64,000 nt of DNA. It comes from Rhizobium sp. Root274 (GTDB lineage: Bacteria; Pseudomonadota; Alphaproteobacteria; Rhizobiales; Rhizobiaceae). Both the position numbers and the translations under genes were made by a program. The stretch covers positions 124,001 through 188,000 of the forward strand of contig NZ_LMJE01000008.1 of NCBI RefSeq assembly GCF_001429245.1, written 5' to 3'. Below the pieces are notes generated by a model. It ran no database searches, was not told the DNA's origin, and worked only from the letters and a program-made list of their open reading frames with translations. Positions 35,287-45,900 of the stretch are shown one piece after another. Position 1 is the stretch's first letter. The number at the start of each line of letters is the position of its first letter.

Positions 35287-35456
35287 GCGCTGCAGGTCGG
35301 TCGGCGCCTGAACTTTCCGGGGTTTTCTACAAGTCCGGAAAAATCTACAATACCTGATAATCGCATTCCAGTTATTTGCGGCCAAGGTGGGATTTTGCAG
35401 GGCGCGGTGACCAGGCTTTGAGATGGGGCAAGGTGTGGCGCGCCCGGAAGCTGGGG

Positions 35457-35471
35457 ACGTGATCGTCACGT
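35457..35471. promoter_or_regulatory. Perfect inverted repeat upstream of the TonB receptor gene
   Basis: ACGTGA-TCG-TCACGT, centred about 60 nt before the receptor start codon. A 6-nt-arm palindrome at this place may be an operator for the AraC-type or another regulator; no match to a known box is claimed. Confidence 0.45.
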
Positions 35472-35523
35472 GGCTGCTGCAAAGCAGGATCGCTGCCGTC
35501 GCAACCTAGTTTCGGATTGAACA

Positions 35524-37668
35524 ATGCCAAATGCACGACACGCCGCACGCGCCGGCCATTCCTCCTTCCGCCACCGGACGGCGGTCCTGCTCGCCTGCAC
35601 AGCGATCAGCGCTCTCCTACCGGCGCTGGCGACCGCGCAGGATGCGACAACCAGTGAAGACGATTCTACAGTCCTCCAGACCATCACGGTGGAAGGAAAG
35701 GGTCAGAGTGACGCCGATTCCAAGACGGTTGTTGCCACAGAATCGACGGCGGTCGGCAAGATGCCCGGCGAAATTCTGACGACGCCCGCGACCGTTTCCG
35801 TCATTACCTCGAAGGAAGTCGAACAGCGCGCCGCCGACTCCGTGGAGAAGGTTGTCCAGTATACGGCAGGCGTGATCACCGACTACTACGGGTCCGATGA
35901 TCGTTACGACTATGTGAAAATTCGCGGCTTCACCCCCTACACCTATCGTGATGGCCTCGCCATCGGCCGGACCTGGAGTGGGGTGAAGGAGGAACCCTAT
36001 GCCTTTGAGCGCCTGGAAGTGCTGAAAGGGGCGAACTCCACCGGCTACGGCGTTTCTGATCCGGGTGGTGCCATCAACTATGTTACCAAGACGCCGCGCA
36101 GTGAAAAGTTTGGCGAGGTCTATGGGATGACCGGTTCCTTCGCTCACAAGGAGGCGGGTTTCGATTTCGGCGACAACCTCACAGAAGATGATACTCTCTC
36201 CTACCGCCTGACGGGGAAGGTTCAACGGGCGGACGAGGAATATGATTTCTCCGAGAATGATGAGAACTTCATTCAGGGTGGGCTGACCTGGCGCCCGACC
36301 GACGTGACCAGCATGACCTTTGTCTTCGATCATCTGGACCGCGACGGTACGCCCAGTGGGGGCGGTCATCCATTGTATACGGATTTCGACAGAGACCGCT
36401 TCTTCGGTGAGCCGGAATACAATTACAACACGACCAATCGCAATACGTTCACGGTCATGTTTGACCACGATTTCGGCGATGGTCTCACCTTCAACTCCAA
36501 CGCTCGATACGTGAAGTCGAAGACCGGCTTCGGCTATGCCTATATCTATGATTCCGTTGGTGCCAGCGATCCGTCAGATACGCTGGCCGACCGCTACTAT
36601 TTCCAAAGCGAGAACTCGGCCGAACAGTTCGTCATCGACGCGCACCTTTTGTACGAAACACACTTCGACAATATCGAGAGTCGGACGTTGGTCGGGGTCG
36701 ATTCGAACAACTCCGAATCCGAGGGTGTGCTGTATTATGCCCTCGCACCGCAGATCGACTGGTCCAGCCCCGTCTATTCCGGTGGACCGGGCGCCCTGTT
36801 GCCTTACGACAGTTCCCATCTCGATCAGGACACGAAGGCCCTCTACCTGCAGCAGGATCTGATCTTCTCGGACAGGCTCACGGCGAGCGTCGGTCTGCGC
36901 AATGACTGGATGGATCTTGAAGATACCGATCTGCTGTCCGGCACGAGTGAAAGTGGCAGCTACAGCGAACTGAGCAAGCGCCTCGGCCTGAGCTACAAGA
37001 TCACCGAGGAACTCGCGGCCTATGTCAGCTATGCCGAATCGGTGGCGCCCCCAAGTGCCGGCAACGAACCAACCTATGGCAGTCAATACGAGGCCGGGAT
37101 CAAGTATCGTCCCGATGCATTCCCTGGGCTGCTGACAGCCTCGATTTATGACCTGACCCTTGAGAACATCACCACCTATGATGCACCTCTCTATGTTGCC
37201 TCGACGGTCGACAAGATCCGCCACCGCGGTCTCGATCTCGAGGCAAAGGTGGAAGTTACCTCCAATATCGAGATGATCGCAGGCTACAGCTACATCGACT
37301 CGAAGATCGTAGACACCGACACCTCCAGCACCTCGATCGATGGCAACCGCTTTGCTCAAGTGCCGGAACACATGGCTTCGCTGTGGGCGACCTATACCCT
37401 GGATGGCGACGGTGCTCGCGGTGACATGACCTTCGGTGCCGGAGCCCGCTATATCGGATCGTATTACTTCGACAATGCCAATACCCGCAAATCGGACGGG
37501 ACGGTCATCTTCGACGCGTCCTTCACCTACGCGATCAAGGAGAATACGTCGTTTCAGCTGAACGTCAGCAACGTATTCGATGAGAAGCACATCGCCAACA
37601 ATGACGGCGGTGCCTATTACTACAACCCTGGTCGAACAGTTTACGCGACGATCCGCCAGACCTGGTGA
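35524..37668 (+). CDS. TonB-dependent siderophore receptor
   Basis: A 714-residue outer-membrane receptor. A long signal peptide ends near ALATAQD. The TonB-box-like segment is TVLQTITVEG, the plug domain runs from about 75 to 200 (TPATVSVITSKEVEQRAADSV, VKIRGFTPYTYRDGL, LEVLKGANSTGYGVSDPGGAINYVTK), and a 22-strand barrel follows, ending in an aromatic-terminated strand (YATIRQTW). The family is that of ferrichrome/hydroxamate-type receptors (FhuA/FoxA group); the ligand is not known. The ribosome binding site is weak. It is divergent from the importer operon and convergent with the AraC regulator gene. Confidence 0.93.
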   Translation: MPNARHAARAGHSSFRHRTAVLLACTAISALLPALATAQDATTSEDDSTVLQTITVEGKGQSDADSKTVVATESTAVGKMPGEILTTPATVSVITSKEVEQRAADSVEKVVQYTAGVITDYYGSDDRYDYVKIRGFTPYTYRDGLAIGRTWSGVKEEPYAFERLEVLKGANSTGYGVSDPGGAINYVTKTPRSEKFGEVYGMTGSFAHKEAGFDFGDNLTEDDTLSYRLTGKVQRADEEYDFSENDENFIQGGLTWRPTDVTSMTFVFDHLDRDGTPSGGGHPLYTDFDRDRFFGEPEYNYNTTNRNTFTVMFDHDFGDGLTFNSNARYVKSKTGFGYAYIYDSVGASDPSDTLADRYYFQSENSAEQFVIDAHLLYETHFDNIESRTLVGVDSNNSESEGVLYYALAPQIDWSSPVYSGGPGALLPYDSSHLDQDTKALYLQQDLIFSDRLTASVGLRNDWMDLEDTDLLSGTSESGSYSELSKRLGLSYKITEELAAYVSYAESVAPPSAGNEPTYGSQYEAGIKYRPDAFPGLLTASIYDLTLENITTYDAPLYVASTVDKIRHRGLDLEAKVEVTSNIEMIAGYSYIDSKIVDTDTSSTSIDGNRFAQVPEHMASLWATYTLDGDGARGDMTFGAGARYIGSYYFDNANTRKSDGTVIFDASFTYAIKENTSFQLNVSNVFDEKHIANNDGGAYYYNPGRTVYATIRQTW

Positions 37669-37677
37669 GGCGTAAGC

Positions 37678-38844
37678 CTAAGCTCGCTGGTTGAGACGCC
37701 GCCAAGCGGCCGGCGTTTCACCGACCATCTGCCGGAAGACCTTGGTCAGATGAGCCTGGTCAGAAAACCCCAGTTGGGCGGCGATGTCGGCGATGCTGAG
37801 TTGCGTGTCGGCCAGAAGGTTTTGAGCGGCTTCTATCCGGCGGCCCATTTGCCATTGCAGCGGGCTCTTGCCGGTGGTCTGGCGGAAAACGGTCGCAAAC
37901 CAGCTTTCGGACAAGCCGACCGTTTCGGCCATCTCCGCAACGGCCATGGGCCGTTCGCCCCGCAGAATGACACGCGCAATGAGCTTGTTCATCTGCGCCT
38001 GGGTCAAGCGGCCATTCGTCGGTTGCGCAGTCTCGGCGGGCAACTCGAGAAGTGCCGTCGCAATGCTGCCCACCAGATTTTCTCCGAAGACAGCGTGCCG
38101 GCTGGGTTGCGAAATTTCATCAACGACAAGGCCGGCAAGAGTTTCGATGGGTCCCAGATCCTGAAGTTCGACCGGCCGCTTGAGAACGGCGCGCGACTTG
38201 GAGCTGCCCAGAGATGGCGCTAGTGAGCGCAGGAGCCGATCCTGATGAATGTGAAGGTCGAGATGGGAGAAGCGATGCGTGCCATTGAACCGTGTCCACA
38301 GCGGCACTCCCGCCGGCACATAGATTGCCCTCGTCATCGGCCGGTCGTCACGCCCGAGCGCACCCTCCCGGCTGGCGATGCGGATACGGCTTGAGACATC
38401 GTTGAAGAAGACGACGATCCTGGGATCCGGCGAGAGGTAGTAACCCTCGGCTCCTGCCATTCCTTCGGCATCCCAATAGACCCCGACCGCGCCCTCGAAG
38501 GATCTCCAACGCTCCGGAGCGACCGGCCTGATACCCTCGGTTCGGGTCACCATCGAATGAAGATAGGTCACGAAGTCTTCCTCTTCCTGGTCTTCCCCCC
38601 AATAAAGGATAGTCACAGGTACACCGCACTTCGCCGGAACGCAAAGCCTATCCAGGAGGATGCTGGCGATCGGCAGCTGCTCCGCTCTCCCTACTGTCCG
38701 TGGCGTCTTCGGCTCCGTTGCAGTCACGGCATTTCCCTCGCGTCGCTGCATCGTCGCGCAGGCGATCTGATCTGCAAACGGGCAAATGACTAATGCGGCG
38801 CCATTTTCGAGAAGTTGCACATTTTTTAGGCGCACATTGCGCAT
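37678..38844 (-). CDS. AraC-family transcriptional regulator
   Basis: A 388-residue protein. The C-terminal 100 residues form the double helix-turn-helix of AraC/XylS regulators: MAVAEMAETVGLSESWFATVFRQTTGKSPLQWQMGRRI and LSIADIAAQLGFSDQAHLTKVFRQMVGETPAAWRR. The N-terminal 270 residues are a sensor domain I cannot name. AraC-type proteins next to TonB receptors (PchR, RhrA type) usually activate uptake genes in response to the siderophore, which is the likely role here. A shorter start at MQRREGN (residue 32) is possible. Confidence 0.88.
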   Translation of the reverse strand: MRNVRLKNVQLLENGAALVICPFADQIACATMQRREGNAVTATEPKTPRTVGRAEQLPIASILLDRLCVPAKCGVPVTILYWGEDQEEEDFVTYLHSMVTRTEGIRPVAPERWRSFEGAVGVYWDAEGMAGAEGYYLSPDPRIVVFFNDVSSRIRIASREGALGRDDRPMTRAIYVPAGVPLWTRFNGTHRFSHLDLHIHQDRLLRSLAPSLGSSKSRAVLKRPVELQDLGPIETLAGLVVDEISQPSRHAVFGENLVGSIATALLELPAETAQPTNGRLTQAQMNKLIARVILRGERPMAVAEMAETVGLSESWFATVFRQTTGKSPLQWQMGRRIEAAQNLLADTQLSIADIAAQLGFSDQAHLTKVFRQMVGETPAAWRRLNQRA

Positions 38845-38895
38845 TCAATTGCCGTTTTATTAGGTGCTCTTTACAAAGTCTTTACATTTCAATGA

Positions 38896-39360
<465 letters not shown>

Positions 39361-39387
39361 GAACGGCTTTTAGGGGAGTTGTTACTG

Positions 39388-40749
39388 ATGTCACTTGCCA
39401 AGTTGAATTCCAATCTCGTGCGCCTTGGCGCCGCGTCGGCAGCCCTGCTGGCGCCGGCCATCGCCTTTGCGCAGGAAACTGCACCCGCCGCTGCCGAAGC
39501 AGTCGCTGCCGCGCCGGTGCCGAACAAGGGCGATACGGCCTTCATGTTCCTCTGCACCATCCTGGTTCTCTTCATGCTGGTCCCGGGTCTTGCCCTCTTC
39601 TACGGCGGTCTCGTTCGCGCCAAGAACATGTTGTCTGTGCTGATGCAGTGCACGGTCATCGGCTCGGCGATTATGCTCGCCTGGGTCATCTACGGCTACT
39701 CGTTTGCCTTTGGTGGTTCCACCAACGCCTTCTTCGGCGGTTTCGGCAAGATGTTCCTTGCCGGTGTGACGCCTGACAGCACGGCGGCGACCTTCTCTGA
39801 CGCCGTCATTCCGGAATACATTTTCATGCTGTTCCAGATGACGTTTGCGGCGATCACGCCTGCCCTGATCGTCGGTGCTTTTGCCGAGCGCATCAAGTTC
39901 TCGGCTTCTGTGCTCTTCTGCCTGCTCTGGGTCACTTTCGTCTACTTCCCCATCGCCCACATGGTCTGGGACGCCAATGGTCTGCTCTTCGGCTGGGGCG
40001 CGCTTGACTTCGCCGGCGGCACGGTCGTTCACATCAACGCCGGTGTTGCCGGTCTGATCGGCGCGATTATGGTCGGCAAGCGTACCGGCTACGGCAAGGA
40101 CATGATGGCTCCGCACTCGATGACGCTGACGCTGGTCGGTGCAGCCATGCTCTGGGTCGGCTGGTTCGGCTTCAACGCCGGCTCCAACCTCGAAGCCTCC
40201 GGTGGCGCCATGCTGGCCACGGTCAACACCTTCATCGCGACTGCTGCTGCCGTCGTGTCCTGGGTCCTGGTCGAAGCCTTCACCCGCGGCAAGGCCTCCA
40301 TGCTCGGTGCTGCTTCGGGCATGATCGCCGGTCTGGTTGCCATTACCCCGGCTGCCGGCATTGCCGGCCCGATGGGCGCCATCGTCATGGGTCTTATCGT
40401 GTCGCCGCTCTGCTACTTCTTCGTAGCGGTTGTGAAGAACAAGTTCGGCTATGACGACAGCGCCGACGTCTTCGGCGTGCACGGTATCGGTGGTCTCTTC
40501 GGCGCCCTTGCAACCGGCATCTTCGCTTCCGCCTCCCTCGGCGGCATCGGCTATGCCGAAGGCGTAACCATGGCCGGTCAATTTATCACCCAGGTCAAGG
40601 CAGTTGTCGTGACTCTCCTGTGGTGCGGCATTGGCTCTATCATCCTCTACAAGATCGTCGACGTTGTCGTCGGCCTGCGCGTTCCGGTCGAAGCCGAGCG
40701 CGAAGGTCTCGACCTCGCTTCGCACGGCGAAGCTGCCTATCACAGCTGA
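39388..40749 (+). CDS. amtB: Ammonium transporter AmtB
   Basis: A 453-residue membrane channel. A signal peptide ending AIAFAQE and an Ala/Pro-rich linker precede eleven membrane helices. Family motifs seen are DTAFMFLCTILVLFM, GLALFYGGLVRAKNMLS, DFAGGTVVHINAGVAGL and the C-terminal FGVHGIGGLFGALATG, which contains pore histidine residues. TAGGGGAG is the ribosome binding site for the ATG at 39388; an in-frame TTG at 39379 lies too close to it. Forms the GlnK-regulated ammonium uptake system. Confidence 0.96.
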   Translation: MSLAKLNSNLVRLGAASAALLAPAIAFAQETAPAAAEAVAAAPVPNKGDTAFMFLCTILVLFMLVPGLALFYGGLVRAKNMLSVLMQCTVIGSAIMLAWVIYGYSFAFGGSTNAFFGGFGKMFLAGVTPDSTAATFSDAVIPEYIFMLFQMTFAAITPALIVGAFAERIKFSASVLFCLLWVTFVYFPIAHMVWDANGLLFGWGALDFAGGTVVHINAGVAGLIGAIMVGKRTGYGKDMMAPHSMTLTLVGAAMLWVGWFGFNAGSNLEASGGAMLATVNTFIATAAAVVSWVLVEAFTRGKASMLGAASGMIAGLVAITPAAGIAGPMGAIVMGLIVSPLCYFFVAVVKNKFGYDDSADVFGVHGIGGLFGALATGIFASASLGGIGYAEGVTMAGQFITQVKAVVVTLLWCGIGSIILYKIVDVVVGLRVPVEAEREGLDLASHGEAAYHS

Positions 40750-40774
40750 TCGTTCGATCTTCAAGCGGCGGCGG

Positions 40775-40802
40775 CGCCCGGGCTTCAGGCCCGGGCGTCT
40801 TG
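40775..40802 (+). terminator. Rho-independent terminator of glnK-amtB
   Basis: CGCCCGGGC (40775-40783) and GCCCGGGCG (40789-40797) form a perfect 9-bp stem around TTCAG, 25 nt after the amtB stop. The following T-run is weak (TCTTGCGTTTG). Confidence 0.75.
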
Positions 40803-40940
40803 CGTTTGAGGATCTCCGAGGAATGCATGCATGGTTAATGCACCATTAACCGTCCGTGGCTTAGGGTGAGGACTGGTCAGAACTGTGCTGCCCTTCCAGC
40901 ATTCCAGGCGCACACGCCAACAGGACGGATAACGAGACCC

Positions 40941-43592
40941 ATGAGCAGAGGCCATTCGACAGCGCTTCCGGATCATCCGGCCCGATTCGCGTTCACCGCT
41001 TTTCTGGTTCGACAACTGTCTGCTTTGTTGGGCTTTGCACTCTTCCTGGCACTGGTTCTGGCGGTCGCGGCACTCGCCACCTGGAATGTCTCGGATCCGA
41101 GCTTGTCCTACGCCACGGAAAATCCGCCCACAAACATCCTTGGTCTTTCCGGTGCAGTCTTCTCCGACCTGATGATGCAATTCTTCGGGCTCGGCAGCCT
41201 GCTGGCGCTCCTTCCCGTGCTTGCCTGGTCGTTTGCCCTGATCGGCGGACGGCGCCTGCATCGCATTCCCGCGCGCATTGCCGCCTGGCTTGCTGGCGCT
41301 CTCGTGGCCGCTGCCGCGGTCGGTTGCTTTCCGCCGCCCACCACCTGGCCATTGCCGAGCGGCACCGGCGGTGTCTTTGGTGATCTGATCCTGCGCTTCC
41401 CCGCCCTTTTCATCGGGGCCTATCCGACGTCCACCTTCGCCATGGTGCTGGGTACCATGCTCGCATTGCCGGCGGCCTGGTTCCTCCTGTTTGCCGCCGG
41501 GATTTTCGGCAAGCCGGTCGAGGCGCCCGACGACGATCTTCCTCTCGCCAAGACCCCCTCCAAAGCCAAGGTGCAGCCCAACCCGATGGACGAGGAAGAG
41601 GAAGAAGAGGACCAGGGGGGTATTTCGCTCTATTTTGGCGCTTTCGCCCACAACTGGTACCTGCTGCGCGCGCGCACCCGCCGGCTTTTCGGCGTCAAAC
41701 CGGCTGAGCGTCGCCAGCGCGAGTTCGACCAGCCCTATGATTTCAATGATGATGAATTCAGCACGCTGAATGAGCCGTCTCGCGCCAAGCCGCCTGGACT
41801 GACCGCTCGCGTCGAACCTGTGCTTGACGGCGCGCCTCCTCGCGCCACCGGTCGTTCCATCGTGTCTCCGCCGCCGATGTCGAGCGGATCATTCGATGAT
41901 GATGACGATGATTTTGATCTCGATGACATGCCGCGCCCCTCGGGCATTCTTCCGGACGACCGGGGTCGCGGAGCGGCTCCTGCCCGCGCCGTGGCGGGTT
42001 CGCCTCGCGTGGCCGCGCCCACAGCGCGCCCGAAGCCGGGCGCCCGCCTGGACCGCGATGCTCAGGGTTCGCTCCTGAAACCAGATGGGTTCCAGCTTCC
42101 CTCAGTCCACCTGTTGGCCGAACCGCGTGCGGTTGCGCGGGATGCGACCCTGTCGGCCGAGGCTCTGGAGCACAATGCGCGCCTTCTCGAAGGCGTGCTC
42201 GATGACTTCGGCGTCAAGGGTGAAATCATTCATGTTCGCCCCGGTCCCGTGGTCACGCTCTACGAGCTGGAGCCGGCACCGGGCATCAAGTCCTCGCGTG
42301 TCATCGGCCTTGCCGACGACATTGCCCGCTCGATGAGCGCGATCGCCGCCCGTGTCGCCGTCGTCCCCGGTCGCAATGCCATCGGCATCGAACTGCCGAA
42401 CCAGAGCCGCGAGACGGTTTATCTGCGTGAGCTGATTGCGTCGCGCGACTTCGACGGCAACAAGGCGAAGCTGGCCATGGCGCTCGGCAAGACCATCGGC
42501 GGTGAGCCCGTGGTGGCTGACCTTGCGAAAATGCCACATCTGCTCGTCGCCGGTACGACCGGTTCGGGTAAGTCGGTCGCGATCAACACAATGATCCTGT
42601 CGCTTCTCTACAAGATGACGCCGGAACAGTGCCGCTTGATCATGATCGACCCGAAGATGCTCGAACTGTCGGTCTATGACGGCATTCCGCATCTGCTCTC
42701 CCCTGTCGTGACCGATCCCAAGAAGGCCGTCGTGGCCCTCAAATGGACCGTTCGCGAGATGGAAGAGCGCTACAAGAAGATGTCGAAGATCGGTGTTCGG
42801 AACATCGACGGCTTCAACGCCCGGGTTGCGCAGGCGCAGGAGAAGGGCGAGGTGCTGACGCGGACCGTTCAGACCGGTTTCGACCGCCAGACGGGCGAGG
42901 CGATTTACGAGACGGAAGAATTCGACCTGCAGCCGATCCCGTATATCGTCGTCATCATCGACGAAATGGCCGACCTGATGATGGTAGCCGGCAAGGATAT
43001 CGAAGGCGCCGTGCAGCGGCTCGCCCAGATGGCCCGCGCCGCCGGCATCCATGTGATCATGGCGACACAGCGCCCATCGGTCGACGTCATTACAGGCACG
43101 ATCAAAGCCAACTTCCCGACGCGTATTTCCTTCCAAGTCACGTCCAAAATCGACAGTCGCACGATCCTTGGCGAACAGGGTGCGGAACAGCTGCTCGGGA
43201 TGGGTGACATGCTCTATATGGCCGGCGGTGGGCGCATCCAGCGCGTCCATGGACCCTTCGTTTCCGACCACGAGGTCGAAGAGATTGTTGCCTATCTCAA
43301 GACCCAAGGGTCTCCGCAGTATCTGGAAGCCATCACCATCGATGACGAGGACGATGAGGACGGCGGTGGGCCGGTGGGGACTGGCAATCTGGCCGATTCC
43401 GACGATCCTTACGATCAGGCTGTTGCGATCGTGCTGCGGGATGGCAAGGCGTCGACCTCCTATGTCCAGCGCAGGCTCGGTATCGGCTACAACCGCGCGG
43501 CCTCGCTGATTGAGCGCATGGAAAAAGAGGGCATTATCGGCCCTGCCAACCATGCGGGTAAACGCGAGATTTTGGTGACGACGGAAGAATAA
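40941..43592 (+). CDS. ftsK: DNA translocase FtsK
   Basis: An 883-residue divisome and chromosome-segregation ATPase. The N-terminus (residues 1-200) has four hydrophobic segments, followed by an acidic linker ([11 protein letters not shown] near 216) and a Pro/Arg-rich linker. The motor domain has Walker [15 protein letters not shown] (near 545) and Walker [15 protein letters not shown] (near 670). The C-terminal gamma winged-helix domain is present ([28 protein letters not shown]). All domains are intact. Start at 40941 chosen for its match to rhizobial FtsK; no strong ribosome binding site. Confidence 0.95.
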   Translation: MSRGHSTALPDHPARFAFTAFLVRQLSALLGFALFLALVLAVAALATWNVSDPSLSYATENPPTNILGLSGAVFSDLMMQFFGLGSLLALLPVLAWSFALIGGRRLHRIPARIAAWLAGALVAAAAVGCFPPPTTWPLPSGTGGVFGDLILRFPALFIGAYPTSTFAMVLGTMLALPAAWFLLFAAGIFGKPVEAPDDDLPLAKTPSKAKVQPNPMDEEEEEEDQGGISLYFGAFAHNWYLLRARTRRLFGVKPAERRQREFDQPYDFNDDEFSTLNEPSRAKPPGLTARVEPVLDGAPPRATGRSIVSPPPMSSGSFDDDDDDFDLDDMPRPSGILPDDRGRGAAPARAVAGSPRVAAPTARPKPGARLDRDAQGSLLKPDGFQLPSVHLLAEPRAVARDATLSAEALEHNARLLEGVLDDFGVKGEIIHVRPGPVVTLYELEPAPGIKSSRVIGLADDIARSMSAIAARVAVVPGRNAIGIELPNQSRETVYLRELIASRDFDGNKAKLAMALGKTIGGEPVVADLAKMPHLLVAGTTGSGKSVAINTMILSLLYKMTPEQCRLIMIDPKMLELSVYDGIPHLLSPVVTDPKKAVVALKWTVREMEERYKKMSKIGVRNIDGFNARVAQAQEKGEVLTRTVQTGFDRQTGEAIYETEEFDLQPIPYIVVIIDEMADLMMVAGKDIEGAVQRLAQMARAAGIHVIMATQRPSVDVITGTIKANFPTRISFQVTSKIDSRTILGEQGAEQLLGMGDMLYMAGGGRIQRVHGPFVSDHEVEEIVAYLKTQGSPQYLEAITIDDEDDEDGGGPVGTGNLADSDDPYDQAVAIVLRDGKASTSYVQRRLGIGYNRAASLIERMEKEGIIGPANHAGKREILVTTEE

Positions 43593-43720
43593 TATCCCGG
43601 GCTGCGTTCCCTGGTGGAACAACGGGCAGTCCCGGCGAGTTGCCGCAACGGCATGAGAGATCACGGCCATGAAGCCGCCGCCTTTTTCGGCGAGACCGTG
43701 AGCATATGAAGGAGTATCGC

Positions 43721-44377
43721 ATGATTGAAAAAACTGAACGCGATGCAGGAATGCCGGTACTGGCGAACCGTCGCCAGTTCGTGCTGGGAAGCGCCGCATT
43801 CATGGCATGCGCAGCCCTGCCGTTTCCGAGCTTTGCTGCGACCGATGCAGCCCAGCAGATCGCCGACCATTTCTCCAGCGTGAAGACTATGATGGGCGAA
43901 TTCGTTCAGTTCGGCCCGCGTGGCGAACAGACCGGCGGCAAGTTCTTCATCGAGCGTCCCGGCAAGCTTCGCTTCAACTACGAAAAACCGTCGCCGATGC
44001 GTGTGATTTCGGACGGCAAGAATGTCGTCATCGGCAACACCAAACTGAAGACCTGGGACCTTTATCCGCTCTCAAAGACGCCGCTCAGCCTGTTGCTCGC
44101 CGACAGGATCGATCTCGGCAACAAGCTGGTGCGCGACGTCAAGGAAGAGGCTGATCTGACGACGATCGTGCTTGGCGACCGGACGATCTTCGGCGATTCC
44201 ACGATTACGCTGATGTTTGACCCGAAGACTTTCGATCTGAGGCAATGGACGATCACCGATGTGCAGAAGAAGGATACATCGGTGATGATCTTCAATGTTC
44301 AAAACGGTGTTCAACTGGATCCTTCGGTGTTCGAAATCCCTTATGCCGAAGTGCACGGCCAGAGTCGCGGCGGCTGA
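43721..44377 (+). CDS. lolA: Outer-membrane lipoprotein carrier protein LolA
   Basis: A 218-residue periplasmic chaperone that ferries lipoproteins to the outer membrane. An RRQFVLGSAAF-type N-terminus and hydrophobic stretch ending FPSFAAT form the signal peptide, with a Tat-like double arginine. The LolA fold pattern is seen in HFSSVKTMMGEFVQFGPRG, GKFFIERPGKLRFNYEKPSPMRVISDG and the strands QWTITDVQKKDTSVMIFNVQNG. AAGGAG lies 6 nt before the ATG at 43721, favouring it over 43706. It follows ftsK, a conserved neighbour in rhizobia. Confidence 0.92.
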   Translation: MIEKTERDAGMPVLANRRQFVLGSAAFMACAALPFPSFAATDAAQQIADHFSSVKTMMGEFVQFGPRGEQTGGKFFIERPGKLRFNYEKPSPMRVISDGKNVVIGNTKLKTWDLYPLSKTPLSLLLADRIDLGNKLVRDVKEEADLTTIVLGDRTIFGDSTITLMFDPKTFDLRQWTITDVQKKDTSVMIFNVQNGVQLDPSVFEIPYAEVHGQSRGG

Positions 44378-44408
44378 CCAACGTTTCATGTACGGCAGAG
44401 TTGTGGAG

Positions 44409-44446
44409 AAGGCGGTGCGGGAAAAAGCCTGTGCCGCCTTTTTCTG
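44409..44446 (+). terminator. Rho-independent terminator of lolA
   Basis: AAGGCGG (44409) pairs with CCGCCTT ahead of TTTTTCTG, about 30 nt after the lolA stop. Confidence 0.7.
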
Positions 44447-44503
44447 TTCAGCTCCGCGCTTTTGGCCTAAGAGGCAAGTGTAACCGACAGGAACAGGCGC
44501 CTC

Positions 44504-45310
44504 ATGACCCTTGCGATCACCACCTGGAACATCAACTCGGTGCGACTGCGCCTGCCGATCGTCGAGGACTTCCTTCGTCAGCATAACCCGGATATTCTGT
44601 GCCTGCAGGAAATCAAGTGCCAGAACGATCAGTTCCCATCTGAGCAGATAGCAGCCCTGGGTTATTCTAATATCGTGATTCACGGTCAGAAGGGCTATCA
44701 CGGCGTGGCGATCTGCTCGAAGCTGCCGCTGACTGAAGATCATCGCCAGGATTATTGCGGCGTGGGTGACAGCCGGCATATTTCCGCTGTCTTCGAATGG
44801 GCGGGGCGGCGCATTCGCCTTCACAACTTCTACGTACCGGCCGGCGGCGACGAGCCTAACCGTGAGATCAATCCGAAGTTCGGTCATAAGCTCGATTTCG
44901 TCGAGGAAATGAAAGCGCTGTCGGCAGATGCCGAGCCGGGCACGGCTGCAATCCTCGTCGGTGATCTCAACATCGCACCGCTGGAACACGACGTGTGGTC
45001 GCATAAACAGATGTTGAAGATCGTCAGCCATACACCCGTGGAAACCGATGGTTTGCTGGAGGTGATGCGTCGCGGTGCGTGGGTCGATGTCATGCGGCAG
45101 CATGTGCCCGCATCAGAAAAACTCTATACGTGGTGGAGCTATCGCGCCAAAGACTGGGCTGCCGCCGATCGGGGTCGCCGCCTTGACCACATCTGGTCCT
45201 CAGCGGATCTCGCCCCGCTCCTGTCCCGGATCGAGGTCCTCAAGGAGGCGCGGGGATGGACGCAGCCTTCCGATCATGTCCCGGTTACAGCCTTTTTCGA
45301 CGCTCGATAG
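44504..45310 (+). CDS. xth: Exodeoxyribonuclease III
   Basis: A 268-residue AP endonuclease/3'-5' exonuclease of base excision repair. Catalytic motifs: TWNINSVRLRL at the N-terminus, the metal-binding glutamate in LCLQEIKCQ, YVPAGG, the aspartate/asparagine pair in LVGDLNIAP, WWSYR, and DHIWSS with the terminal PSDHVPV histidine. All are intact. Monocistronic; its stop is 4 nt from that of the convergent cNMP-binding gene. Confidence 0.95.
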   Translation: MTLAITTWNINSVRLRLPIVEDFLRQHNPDILCLQEIKCQNDQFPSEQIAALGYSNIVIHGQKGYHGVAICSKLPLTEDHRQDYCGVGDSRHISAVFEWAGRRIRLHNFYVPAGGDEPNREINPKFGHKLDFVEEMKALSADAEPGTAAILVGDLNIAPLEHDVWSHKQMLKIVSHTPVETDGLLEVMRRGAWVDVMRQHVPASEKLYTWWSYRAKDWAAADRGRRLDHIWSSADLAPLLSRIEVLKEARGWTQPSDHVPVTAFFDAR

Positions 45311-45314
45311 CCAG

Positions 45315-45773
45315 CTATTCAGCAAATCTTGGGGCGAGAGAGGCGGAGCCTTCCATCAGGTCCCCCAAGGTCTTGCGGATCCGGGTTTCGACATGCCGCG
45401 CCATGGCGGGATATTCCTCGAGCAGACGATGGAAGAGTGAGCGGGTGATGCGGATGACATCTACATCCTCAACAGCCACTGCCGTAAACTTGCGTTCCAC
45501 CATGGTGACAAGTGCCAGTTCCGACAGCATCACACCTGGGCCAACGCTCGCCCCAAGCGTCTGAGTGCCGTCCCGGCCAATGACATACAAATCCAGCTTG
45601 CCCCGCACCACGACATAGGCGCATTCCGCTGGCGCTTTCTCCCTGAAGAGCGCCTGACCGGCGCTGATCGGCCGGTGCTCTGCGCCGAAGGCGATCAGCC
45701 GGATCTGATCGGCGTCCAGCCCGGAAAAGAGCGGCACTGCCGACAGAAGCTGGATATCGTCGCTGAGAGCCAT
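45315..45773 (-). CDS. Stand-alone cyclic-nucleotide-binding (Crp-type) domain protein
   Basis: A 152-residue protein with only a cyclic-nucleotide-binding beta-barrel: LSAVPLFSGLDADQIRLIAFGAE, AYVVVRGKLDLYV and the phosphate-cassette region GVMLSELALVTMVERKFTAVAVED. No helix-turn-helix follows, so it is not a DNA-binding Crp/Fnr protein. The cassette glutamate (SELAL) and an arginine (ERKF) are present, though the usual spacing is not exact. Its partner and ligand are unknown. Confidence 0.82.
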   Translation of the reverse strand: MALSDDIQLLSAVPLFSGLDADQIRLIAFGAEHRPISAGQALFREKAPAECAYVVVRGKLDLYVIGRDGTQTLGASVGPGVMLSELALVTMVERKFTAVAVEDVDVIRITRSLFHRLLEEYPAMARHVETRIRKTLGDLMEGSASLAPRFAE

Positions 45774-45829
45774 GAAAGTCTCCTGTTTGTCGCCCGGTCG
45801 GTGTCCACACCTTGCTTGAGGTCAGTCCT

Positions 45830-45880
45830 AACGCAAAACGGGGATGGAGACGACCCTCAGGCCAGTCTCATCCCCGTCTG
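45830..45880 (-). terminator. Rho-independent terminator of the response regulator gene
   Basis: On the minus strand ACGGGGATGAGAC pairs with GTCTCCATCCCCGT (one bulge) and is followed by TTTGCGTT. It begins 20 nt after the regulator stop. Confidence 0.75.
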
Positions 45881-45900
45881 TCGTTACCTGTCTCTCCCCG

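Noticed and set aside
38810..38850. NtrC binding site upstream of glnK (TGCAC...GGCGCA)
   Set aside because: The half-sites have the wrong spacing compared with TGCACC-N5-GGTGCA, so it is not listed as a site.
39391..40764. 457-codon minus-strand ORF opposite amtB
   Set aside because: Antisense of a membrane protein gene, giving His/Glu/Asp-rich low complexity, not a real protein.
42102..43799. 565-codon minus-strand ORF opposite ftsK
   Set aside because: Antisense shadow of the FtsK motor domain; no motifs and no ribosome binding site.
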